A stretch of DNA of 64,000 nucleotides from Neopestalotiopsis rosae (lineage: Eukaryota > Ascomycota > Sordariomycetes > Amphisphaeriales > Sporocadaceae): positions 7,316,001 to 7,380,000 of the forward strand of contig JALGAS010000001.1 of assembly GCA_023078685.1 (NCBI GenBank), read 5' to 3'. Shown piece after piece: positions 11,626-21,459 of this stretch. Below the pieces are notes generated by a model. That model was given only the letters and a program-made list of their open reading frames with translations, had not been told where the DNA came from and did not search any database. Every line of letters starts with the position of its first letter. Position 1 is the first letter of the stretch. The position numbers and the translations under genes are program-made.

Positions 11626-13166
11626 ATGAGATTCACCATTCTTTCTCTCGCCCTCGCGGCCCTCGCCGCTGCCGCGCCCGTTGCTCAGGGCCCTGCTCCT
11701 GGCCCTGCCCCAGCTCCGGCTCCGGCTCCGGTCCCTTCTGTAAGAACTCGGCCCTGTTCCGATTGACTTATACAATGAAAGTCACTTCCTGGATCCGCCT
11801 TCCAGACAATGCTGTCTAACATTAAGAGCCTCCTATTTGACGTGGATCGTTGTGAAGAAGTGAATGCTGACTGAGACTTGCAGCCTCCGGCGCCTTTCCC
11901 TTCTCCGGCTCCTTTCGTAAGCAAAATTCCCTGAAACTATACTCGTCTCTCCCTACTAATTTTGCGAATTAAAGCCGCCGCCGCCTCCTCCTACCACCAC
12001 TCCTCTCCCTCCTCTGCCAACTCCTGGCCCGCCTCCTCCTCCTGAGAGGCGTCAGGCCCCTGGTGCTCCCGCTCCTGCCCCGGCCCCAGCTCCTGCTCCG
12101 GCCCCAGCTCCTGCTCCGGCCCCGGCTCCGGCTCCGGCTCCTCACCCTAGCCCGGTCCCATCGCCGGCTCCATTTCCCCCGAGCCCGAGCCCCCCGCCGC
12201 CGCCACCACCAACCACCACGCCTCTCCCTCCTCCTCCTCCCCCGGTGAGACGTCAGGCTCCCCCGGCCCCGGCCCCTGAGCCCTCTCCTGCTCCCAGCCC
12301 GGCTCCTCCCGTAAGTCAAGCCATCGCTACGTGATATGAATACCCTCGTTGCTAACATTAAGCAGAGCCCGAGCCCCCCGCCGCCGCCTCCTCCTACTAC
12401 TACTCCTCCCCCTCCTCCTCCTACTACGACTCCTCTTCCCCCTCCTCCTCCTCCTCCCACTTCTACTCCTCTCCCCGCTGTAAGTCATTGTTCCGTTCGA
12501 CTCAGTGTCCTGGTTCAAGAGTGGTTGCTAACTTTTAGGCAGCCTCCCCCGGAGAGACGCGCTCCTCCTCCGGCTCCGGCTCCTGAGCCTGCCCCTGTTC
12601 CTAGCCCGGCTCCTCCTGTAAGTCGACTCTCATGAATGAGTGATTCACAGACTAGTTACTGACTGTTAGCAGAGCCCGAGCCCCCCGCCGCCACCTCCTC
12701 CTACCACTACTCCTCCCCCTCCTCCTCCTCCTACTACGACTCCTCTCCCTCCCCCGCCTCCCACCACCACTCCTCTCCCTGCTGTAAGTCATTGTCCTTA
12801 AGTTGTTCCAGCCAATATTTCCAGAGAGTAACGACTGACAAAACTCACTAGCCTCCTCCGGAGAGACGTCAGGCCCCTGGTGCTCCCGCCCCGGCTCCCG
12901 CCCCGGCTCCTTCTCCCGCTCCTGGCCCCGGCCCTGAGCCTATCCCCAGCCCGGCTCCCCCGGTAAGTGAAATTCGATTCCACAGATGGCTTCTTCTTGA
13001 AAGTTGCAAATTCGGCTGACACAATTTGTTGCTATAGCCCCCATTCCCCACCACCACCACCCTCCCATTCCCCCCGCCTCCGGCCCCAACGCCCGCTCCT
13101 CCGGCTCCCGTCCCTTCGCCCCCGGCTCCCGCTCCTCCCCCGGTTGCCAAGTACTTCTTCGCTTAA
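11626..13166 (+). CDS. Secreted proline-rich modular protein, eight exons
   Basis: Signal peptide MRFTILSLALAALAAAAPVA followed by almost pure Pro/Ala/Thr/Ser repeats. My model has exons 11626-11739, 11884-11916, 11975-12310, 12366-12479, 12543-12617, 12673-12783, 12852-12962 and 13038-13166. All seven introns are phase 0 and every exon length is a multiple of three (341 codons including the stop). Two exon types alternate: SPSPPPPPP...TTTP...PLPA (exons 4 and 6) and PPPERR(Q)AP...PSPAPP (exons 5 and 7). Exon 3 contains both types fused. Four dibasic RR sites occur, one per ERR/VRR block. The C-terminus is VAKYFFA. Likely a secreted or cell-wall-associated protein; no enzymatic domain. The model is supported by consistent GTAAG donors and in-frame AG acceptors, but transcript data would be decisive. 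Confidence 0.8.
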
Positions 13167-13952
13167 GAAGTCAACGGGACAGCGACAGAGACGAAGACAG
13201 AGTAGTCGAAGCTGCGCAAAGGTGCTGATATGATATTTCTGAGAGGCTTTCTTTTTTAATTCAATTCTTATACTGTGGTGGTTTACAAACTTAATGGGCG
13301 CGGTTGGAGTGAAAGGAGATCTGGGTGCTGGCTTGTGAGAGAGAGAGAGAGAGAATCTGCGAGAATCTTATTGCGGGATGGGCTTGCTTTTTTGGCAGCT
13401 CCCGCGTCCTGTCCTTACCGATATTCTTCTGTTTTACAAAGGGGTTTTTCGTTTGCTTCGCACTTTGTGGCATTACTTGATCTTTAGAGTGATGTGATAA
13501 TCAGCTTGTGGTTTCAAAATGTCTTTCGTTGCGAAATCCTTGTAGCATTCCAGCAGTGTGATGAGCTGACGCTGTAGCTTGATCCATTTGAATATGGGTT
13601 GTAAAGATAGGACGAGGCTCTGACGAGTGAAATAATTATTTAGCTTATAGACTATCGACAGCTACTTATGGGAGTAGTAGGAAACAGATATATATTAATA
13701 TAGCTAGTATTGCAGCACAAAGCCTAATATGCAGTAACTATGCCTCTATTTCAATATGAATAGTCAGTAATTAACCGTATATCTCGTTATTTATCTTCGC
13801 TTAATTGAGACAGGGTGGTAAGCACCGACCTCAGTTTGTTCTTTAAGTGTATACTGGCCTTGCCAGTTCGCACATCATTAAAGAAGCTTGAAAGCCGTGA
13901 CGCTTCAGCGTACACCATATACACTTACACCGAAAACGTTTCTGCTTCAAAC
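13167..13952. other. 3' intergenic region with GA microsatellite
   Basis: About 0.8 kb between convergent genes. It contains a (GA)9 dinucleotide tract at 13337-13354 and an AT-rich stretch near 13620-13800. No coding potential seen. Confidence 0.5.
13337..13354. repeat. (GA)n microsatellite
   Basis: Nine consecutive GA dinucleotides downstream of the proline-rich gene, in its presumed 3' region. Confidence 0.9.
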
Positions 13953-16190
13953 TTATCCTGATGGACCGTCATGTGACTCCGTCTCCCGTGGTTCAGCTCT
14001 TCGGGATTCAGATCGTTGGGAATCAGACTCTTGGGATCTAGACAAGCCAGGTTCTTGTCGTTCAGGCTCTTGTGATCCAGGCTCTTGTGACTCAGGCTCT
14101 TGGGTTCCAGACTCCAAGGAACTGGACACTCGGTATCTAGGCTCTTTGGCTTTTGCGCCTGGCCAGACGCACCGTATGATTCTATCAAAGATCATATAGT
14201 ACCCCATGAATTGCGGTGGGTTGTTGTTGTCCCACAGTGGTGCTTTGGTGTCCCTGCTCAGCACAAACAGCACGAGAGGTACAAGAAGTAATGCCAAAGC
14301 ATATGAGAATCTAATGTTGATATACGAACCCGACATGTGGAATTTATAATTGTCGCACATGCGCCCCATCTTTCCCTGGGCCCACTCCGGCGTAGTATTT
14401 TCGTATGCTGACTCGAACCCTTCCGCAGCGGCGCCAGTAGGGTGATTACCCGTGGCCATGTCCAGCAAATTGAACTGCAAACGGGCGAGTGACGTGTTGA
14501 ATAGGCCCTGACTTTCGATTATCCACTGATTCTTGTCCAACTGCGGCGAAAAGAAGTCACCAAGAGACTCGGAAGCGACTAAAGCGTCACCCAGGCGGTA
14601 CTGTATGGACTGATATGTTGATGTTCGGCGCAGTGCGTTACGGACAAATTCATATTCGATTCCCCACGTTTCATTTCTCTCCGATGGCGGGTAGCAGTGC
14701 TTATCTTGTTGACGGCAGATTTCTATTTCGTCGATTGCGATTAAGACTCTTGCTCGAGTGTCCTTTCGGCGAAACCAGTTCGGCATGTCCATGTCGCCAA
14801 GATCATCCATCGCAGAGAAAATTGGATCTTCGCAGCTCCCGCTATATGCTATTCGACAGGGCTGGATAAATATTGCTGTCATATATGAGTCCTTGGTTCG
14901 GTTGAGCTCTTTTATTGGCTGCCAATAATCGTTTTCTGGAGAATCCGTTGATTCATACACACTGCAAAAAGAAATCCAAGTCAGAATTTGCATCAACGTT
15001 CTGGGCGAAATAGGCATGTTATACCTGACTGAATATGCTGAAATGTCCCACTCGAACGGATCTCCCCACGTGTCAAAAGTATAATCTTTGTCGCCGACTG
15101 GACCAAGATAATACTTATACAGCCCTTTACCTGATCCCACAACAAATCCTGAGTTGATATCCAAAGGCACAAAGGTCGAGGTTCGCCTAATGAAAGGCAG
15201 GTCCCGGCCGTTCAATCCAAGTTTTCCGGCCGAGAATGATCCGGTTGAGAGCCGACGGGCAGTTTTGAAAGAACCATTGGCACATATACATTGGTCCTTC
15301 GTGCATTTGAATGGACAATCGACTGCTTCCACTGTGTACCCAATTTGGGAAGTATCGAAGAATTCACAGCGACCTGGCGTGTAGACAGAATGTGAGCCAT
15401 AGCAATCTCGACCATAGTCTGCTGCTCTGGCTTCCTTCTGGCCCATGATCCGCTCGTCAAAGTCTATCACCCTTTCGTCGACATCGTTTCTGAGTTCCCA
15501 TAGCCCACACGCTGATTCAGAGGTGTCGGTCCGGCCCAAAGTATCGGCAGGAATCTCACCAATAGCACCGCCTGCAACGGCGTAGAGAACGGCTGCCAAC
15601 CCAGTAATGACAACCATGACAACGTCGGACTTCACCAGGGGCGCCCGTTTCGGCATAATTTCCAGCTGTACATGGTTGAGAAGTAAAGGCTGTCGTTCGT
15701 CATCCAAGTTCGGGTCATGCTCTCCTTCCCCATCATACCAGCGCGGGCCACGCCAGAAGCATTGCGCCTTGGACTTGAGGAATTGCCATGGCACAGTGAA
15801 CCATGAAATCGGCCATGGCCATGGCCAGGAAATTCCACCCAAATGGTTTTTGAGCCATGTTCCCAACCTTGGCCATGGCCAGGATATCCCACCCAAGAGC
15901 TTTTTGAGCCATGACCTCGGCCATGGCCATGGCCATAGCCATGTGAGCCATAGCCAACTACGTTGGAGGATGGTTCTGGCCCCTGGCCAAGATAATCCAA
16001 AAATCACACCCAAGAGTACTTTGAAAATAGTTCCCCATATGTTGGAAACGGTACAAAGGATATAGAATCCACCTAATCAAGATTTTTTTGGTAAGCAGAA
16101 TACACCTCGAGTGCATCATAATCGATACTCACCGCTCAGCTCGTAGTTGGTCCAAATGCCCGTCTTCACGGCAGGATCTGAGGCCATCAT
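13953..16190 (-). CDS. Uncharacterised membrane protein with Trp-Pro repeats and Gln-Glu-Pro repeat tail
   Basis: I do not recognise a named family. The first exon, 16190-16133, encodes MMASDPAVKTGIWTNYELSG. A phase-1 intron (16132-16073) leads to exon 16072-15025, then a 63-base intron with CTGAC branch-like signal and TTTTTGCAG acceptor (15024-14962), then exon 14961-13953; about 704 aa. This 63-base intron has no stop and keeps frame, so it could also be read through. Order: hydrophobic N-terminus; imperfect repeats of GGISWPWP and WLK (about residues 55-95); a transmembrane segment after KSD (VVMVVITGLAAVLYAVAGG); a large probably extracellular region with many Cys and N-glycosylation sequons; a second transmembrane segment near RFSYALALLLVPLVLFVLS; and an acidic tail of QEPGSQEPERQEP repeats. 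It is divergent from the WGPW-module gene at 16700, and its first exon recurs as a relic at 20866. Confidence 0.75.
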
Positions 16191-16699
16191 CGCGATTCAA
16201 TTTCTCGGTGTTGTTATTCTTGTGTTCGTTTTGTCTAATAAGAGGATATGTTCCGGTTTAAAATGAAGCTATTCTCACTTTGAGATGTAGTTGTTCTTCT
16301 TCTAGGGTAAAGAATGAGGCTTCCGGTATCAGGCTTGGGAGCCTGTCTGATTGTGAAAGGCGACTGGTTTTCTATTGGTATACGGGCAACGCACCAAAGC
16401 CGGGCGTCACTGTTGTGATGAGGCTCTGCGGTCACTTGTCGGCACCAACTTCCAGGCCTCACCGAAAAGCGGGGTCGACTCTTGAAAGTGCATTTCCAGC
16501 AAATGGCTCTGCCAGGGCTTTCCCACCGAGTTATCCCTACTTGTACTTTGCGCGACCCCCAGGCGCATATTCCAAACTTTATTGCAGGCAATGATGTGCC
16601 TATCACACAGTGGAACTCGCACGCCTCAACCAGAGTTTTTTTGACTGTGCACTACAGGCGCCAGCATTATGTCAACACTATTCATATAGAGTTATTATT
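16191..16699. promoter_or_regulatory. Shared divergent promoter region, duplicated at about 20.9-21.46 kb
   Basis: About 510 bp between the two start codons of the divergent membrane gene and module gene. A 36-bp block at 16469-16504 recurs with 2 mismatches at 21135-21170, in the same orientation and upstream of the paralogous module gene. Conservation of non-coding sequence in both copies could reflect recent duplication or regulatory constraint. Confidence 0.6.
16469..16504 (+). repeat. 36-bp conserved promoter block, copy 1
   Basis: Begins GCGGGGTCGAC and ends GCAAAT. It matches 21135-21170 at 34 of 36 positions by direct reading. It lies about 195 bp before the ATG of the small module gene. 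Confidence 0.85.
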
Positions 16700-17551
16700 A
16701 TGTCAACTCTTGAAGTCCAAGACCGAGATCCGCGAGGGGATCGCGATGCCAGGCGCGACCGGGATCATCAGGGCAGACACGATCATATGCGAGACGCTGG
16801 GGAAGAGAATAGCAAGAGCTCGAGAAGTTATACTGGAGATGGCAAGGGCTCAGGGACGCGTGATCGAAAACACCATAGCTCCAAAAAGAACAAGGAATCA
16901 ACTTCTTCCAGCAAATCGATTTCGTCCAACAAATCGACTTCTTCCAGCAAGACTTCACGGGCCCGACCGGAAAACCAATCACATCTCGCTTCGGACACTT
17001 CGAATTACACAACATCTGGTGTAGACCATAGACGCCAAGATCAGCACGATAATCGGTTCTATGACCCGGCAAACCAGCCACTCACTTACAATACCGTTGA
17101 TAGTTCGGGTATCATTTGGGGCCCATGGAATCGTCTCTCAAATGGTCAATGGCACCGCGAGGGGCAAGATCCGTTAGGTATAGTAAAGGGACATCATTCT
17201 CTTATGGTGCGAGCATGAGAACTGATCACAGAGATAGGAAATTGGTATCAAGAAGATCGAAATGAAGATATAAGCGTCCCTAGACAGCTTCCGCCAGTAC
17301 CTGAAGATCTTCCGCATGAAGACCTGCCAGATGATTACGACCATACGTACGACAATTCGGGCATCAATTGGGGCCCATGGAGTCGCCTTCCAAATGGCCA
17401 ATGGCACCGTGAGGGGCAAGACTCGTTAGGTATAATGAAACAGGCTGTATTCTGATTTCATGCAAGCATTAGACTGATTGTAGAGACAGGAAATTGGTAC
17501 CAAGAAGACCAGGATGAAGACCCCAGATCAAGCTCCCGAATGGCCCGATGA
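16700..17551 (+). CDS. Small WGPW/NGQWHREGQ-module protein (gene A)
   Basis: Function unknown. Exons 16700-17177, 17238-17429 and 17490-17551 (243 aa). Both introns are phase 1, 60 bases long, with GTATA donors after the codon pair for L-G. The N-terminal half is disordered and RD/KS-rich (DRDPRGDRDARRDRDH; poly-Ser/Lys). Two modules follow, each ending in WGPWNRLSNGQWHREGQDPL or a close copy and continuing after the intron with GNWYQEDxxED. The third module meets a stop after GNWYQEDQDEDPRSSS, but the +1 frame stays open and acidic (TPDQAPEWPDDSTDG), so the 3' end may be frameshifted. The start is the first ATG after upstream GTG-only frame. No signal peptide or transmembrane segment. It is paralogous to the gene at 21460 and lacks that gene's large C-terminal region. 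Confidence 0.7.
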
Positions 17552-19974
17552 CAGCACGGACGGCAATGCAAGCGACCAGCGACATGGTAACGACAACGGA
17601 TGCAACTGACCTTAGCCAAGGATATAACAAGCCTACCACAATGATCCAATGTCTAACTATATATTGACTCACCCGATGACTCTCTTTATCAGTACGTTGC
17701 ATTGTTAAGCCCTGAATCGTCCGCCCAGACTGACGATCTGTCATAATTAGCAACTTTGGCCTTGAACCCACATGCGATGGTTTTCTAGGGCATTTTGACG
17801 ATGTTAGGCACTTTTTCCAGCCACTGAGCCGGTGTGCGGCGTCTGAATCACATTATAATTTCCTATTCAAATAAACCGTGCTCATGATTGATTCGCGCAC
17901 ATTTAAGCAGCATATGATTTCTGTTACCATTTCATCTTTAGCGCACTTATCAAGTCATGTTTCAATGTGTTATCTACTTGTATGTACGAGTTGCGTCCCA
18001 TTTTCCGATGCTCAGTCACTCTGTAGCGGGAGGATACCCGCGTTTATGGTTATATACGTATTCCTGTTTAAATCCCACTTAATCGTTACCTTTTAGGTAG
18101 CCCTAAATTGCAAGTCTCGTTATGACCTGAAATCTCAGATTCGCATGAAGTTTTCCATTCTGGGTCAGTTTCTTGCGCTCTGCTATGCTCCTGCACTTGA
18201 GCACCACAGTCAATAAAGAGGAGCGTTCGAGGTCGACCATCTTGGATCGCACGCCTAGTCTGCCTTTCCCGCACACCTGATACAGACGCTAAACTTTGAA
18301 TTGTGTATTTCCTGGAGCTTGGCTTCGCTAGCGGCTTGGAGCCCACGGGGCGTTGATCTACAGGTGCAGGCGATGGTTGCAGCCTTAATGTGTAACTATG
18401 GCTATTGCGCCTCGGATCTCGTCGCCAGCGTACAATTGGGGGAATTACCAAATGCAGTGCACTTCTGCAGCAAGTGTTCATTGAACACGAGATCAATGTA
18501 TTTAATGCAGAGACCGATTGACCGGCTAACGTGACATCATACTGGATTGTGAGTGTTAGACAGGGCAACTCGGCAAGCCTGGGCAGTGTACCGACATTAA
18601 TCGCCGCTTCATTTTATATCATTGGCTCTCAAATTCGTACCAGAAGCAAATCCATGCTAGTGGATACTGCCACGTGCAATATGATATTATCCCGGCACCT
18701 ATCGACATTGAGTCTCATTCAACAATGCACATTACCTGACCAAGAATTTAGCAATGGATGCCAAGGGTATATTTGGAGAAGCACTAGGACACGCCTCCGT
18801 GTTCCGTTCAATCAGCGTGCCAATCTGTTCTGCTTTGTCTGCTCAGGCTGTCGCATAAAGTAGCTGCTCAAGAGGACGGTGTACCTCAATTTGATTATTC
18901 TTCCAAAATTTCTAACCAGACCCGGCTATACGAAACCTTCGCTCTTGACAATCAGTGGTGCCGACTCATCTGCCCGACAATCAAGACATCAATCGCAAAG
19001 TCTCTTGTATACGCGAGTAATACTATCATGAGTCTCTTGCTCAAGGTTTTCCAGTACGCAATAGCACTGTACCAGAGCGAGAGTCATGCGAATAGAGAAT
19101 GTATTTGCTACCACCTTATCCTTTTGCAAATCATCAAGATTTGTCCATTTAGAAATGCTGCGTCTTATCCAACGTGCCCTTTGGCTTGGTCGAAGGAACC
19201 ATAGGAATTGTCGCCACCGTTTTGGGAGTTTTGATAAGGGAACAGACATGATAGTGCAACATGTTCATCGAGTGCCGAATAATTACAAGTTTCCCTTCTC
19301 TCTTTGATCCCAACCTTTTTTTTTTTCCAATTAAGATTTCAGCCCAACCGAATTCGTAGCTTTGGGTAATGAATTGTTTCATCCACTTGAGGTCAAGCAG
19401 CTGAACATTAGCGGTACTGACGCCCGAGTGGCGTTTTGGCCTGTTCGACATCATCACGTCATCGCCTAAAGATTCTACATCAAAGACAATCTTCTTCACC
19501 TATAAACTGACGCCTGGCGAGCATATGAGGCCAAGACAAAGAGCAGAAAGTCATCGCTTCAAATACGCGACGGACTGCTGGTAGGGAGCACAAAGTGAAA
19601 ACATAGCTAGACTCGAAAACGGAGGCGCTTTGATCAAAGCTCTACATACATGTATTTTTACCTGAAAACTAAAAGCACTTCTCGATAAAGCAGCATGCTT
19701 GGGCCGCAACGCAGCAAGCGCAGGTCTTGGCTGATCTCAGAAAACCGTTCAATTGAATGGTCTCAGACATGGCTAGCGACGCGGCACGTTCAACACTGCC
19801 CTTGCACTGCCGCATTGGGCAGATTAACCTGTACAACCGTGACTAGTGGCCCAATTTGCCATAATCAAGGCTCTCGCAGTGGGGTTTGGGCTGATTCGAT
19901 GCTTCATGCATCTTCGTTTCTCCTCACCCCTTATCTTTCGTGAAGATTTCCATCCAGTCGTGCTTATCGAAAAT
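17552..19974. other. Degenerate intergenic region
   Basis: About 2.4 kb between gene A and its truncated paralogue. Open frames at 18086-18568 (-) and 18989-19499 (-) have no recognised domains and no convincing splice structure. The region may contain decayed copies of the flanking duplicated genes, but none can be aligned by eye. Confidence 0.4.
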
Positions 19975-20220
19975 ATGGCCTATATGTCCTCTTCGCGGAC
20001 TTCCTATTCTTCTTCGCGAAGTCCCTATTCCTCTTCGCAGTCATCAATGCGAACGTCGGTAACCGCTCGAGACCACGACCCGAGATGTGACAACGATGCC
20101 AGACGTGACCGCGACCACCAACGCGACCACGACAAAATGAGAGGCCCAACTTATGGAAGAAAAGTTCACAGTAATTGCATAGTGGGAGTCTTTCAGACCG
20201 GGGTGGCATGCAAAACTTGA
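19975..20220 (+). pseudogene. Truncated paralogue of the WGPW-module genes (copy C)
   Basis: An 81-codon frame starting MAYMSSSRTSYSSS. It contains DARRDRDHQRDHDKMR, clearly alignable with DARRDRDHQGRHDHMR of gene A; the underlying DNA is also similar (GAT/GAC-GCC-AGACG-GACCG pattern near 20090). After this the frame diverges and stops without any WGPW module. It is best read as a 5' fragment of a third family member, though a short expressed protein cannot be excluded. Confidence 0.6.
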
Positions 20221-20450
20221 AAACCGCAATTCACACTGAGAGGTATGGGACTACGATGATATGCTCCGAGTCCATAAAGCTTATGCGTTTTTAGAAATGC
20301 TCAACTCTAGACGAAGAGGTCTCACCCTCATTGGGGCGGTTTTTGGCCTTGGAAGTTGTTGATGAAAAGACGAGATGAATTTCTTGTGACTTTCCTTCGC
20401 TTCAAGATCAGAAGCCAATTTCGTTATTTAGTAACGAAACAATATTGTTA

Positions 20451-20470
20451 TTGTTGTTGTTGTTGTTGTT
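20451..20470. repeat. (TTG)n trinucleotide repeat
   Basis: Uninterrupted TTG/GTT trinucleotide tract of about 20 bases, preceded by an ATTGTTA interruption. Non-coding context. Confidence 0.85.
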
Positions 20471-20865
20471 AGCTGCGCCGTTGATCAAAAATCGAGGATT
20501 CGAGAAGCCCTATTTCCAACGACATGCTCAGTATCAAGTTGTTGACCCAATGATATCACCTCACCAAGGTTTAGCCAGGGGGTCATCATTTCGCGCTTTG
20601 AGCCGGAGCAGGGCGTTATCTTCAGACGGTTGAGTCGCTCTAGTTACCTAGGTACGCAATAATCTCAACCGCAGCGAGATTATCATCGCAGTGACATATA
20701 CAAGTACTTCACAAAGTCACAAACGTACATCTCTTCTTCTTCCTCTCCATCTTTTCTTTCTTTTTATTTTTTTCTCTTTTGCCTAGGTAAGACTCACCTG
20801 ATCAAAGGTTTGAGTTTAAGCGCATTGCATCTCGGGTGTGCCATGGTTCTGATATGTCGTCCGCC

Positions 20866-20904
20866 TCATGGACTCGTCTTCACGGCAGGGTCAGAGAACA
20901 TCAT
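20866..20904 (-). pseudogene. Relic of the membrane gene's first exon
   Basis: Reverse strand reads MMFSDPAVKTSP then stop, against MMASDPAVKTGIW at the start of the membrane protein gene (16190). The DNA blocks CGTCTTCACGGCAGG and CATCATCGC are identical in both. No downstream coding sequence of the membrane gene is seen here, so only the 5' end was carried or retained. Confidence 0.75.
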
Positions 20905-21134
20905 CGCAACTAGATAACTCAGTATCGCTCTTTTTCTTGTGATTCCGCTATCAAAGTGAGGTTTTACGTTGTGCTCACTCTGAACTGAAGACCTGGGTTC
21001 CTGATAACATACTTTCAAGGCTTGCATGATCTTGCACCGTTTCTGATTGTCCAATAAATTAATGCCACGCTGCACTCATGCCGGGCGTAACTATTAAGGC
21101 AGCTCATACGCGAACAGGAAGCTATCACTGGAGT

Positions 21135-21170
21135 GCGGGGTCGACGCTTGAAAGTGCATTTCCGGCAAAT
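21135..21170 (+). repeat. 36-bp conserved promoter block, copy 2
   Basis: Second copy of the 16469-16504 block, with 2 mismatches. It lies about 290 bp before the ATG of the large module gene and downstream of the exon-1 relic, preserving the order seen at copy 1. Confidence 0.85.
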
Positions 21171-21459
21171 AGTTTCTTGTCTTCTGGCAGGGCTCTCACC
21201 AAGTTCACACGAGATCCTGCGAAAACCAGGAGCATGTTTCGGAGTTTACTGCAAAAGAAAAAAAAAATGTCTCATTTCACGTTCCCAAGAATAAGTTGAA
21301 GCTCGCCTACCTCAGCATAAGTTCTTTCGGTCGTACGCAAAAACCGCCAACGTCTTGCTTATCCCGTCAATTTGCGGTAATTATTTCAAATTTCGATCAT
21401 AGACTAAGATCTGCAGTAGAATTATAACGCTAGATGTAACCGAGAATATCAGTGTGACC

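Noticed and set aside
11969..12460. Gly/Arg-rich - strand ORF resembling an RGG protein
   Set aside because: Reverse complement of the Pro-rich repeats; CCT/CCC Pro codons read as AGG/GGG.
15632..16000. GHGHGH/AMAMAM-type frames over the Trp-Pro repeat
   Set aside because: Alternative frames of the same GGCCATGG repeat; the called frame is supported by splicing and downstream coding text.
18086..18568. 160-codon - strand ORF between module gene copies
   Set aside because: No recognisable motif, no splice continuity and mixed composition; could be decayed sequence.
18989..19499. Two overlapping - strand ORFs of 86 and 116 codons
   Set aside because: No family recognised; joining them by an intron gave no convincing domain.
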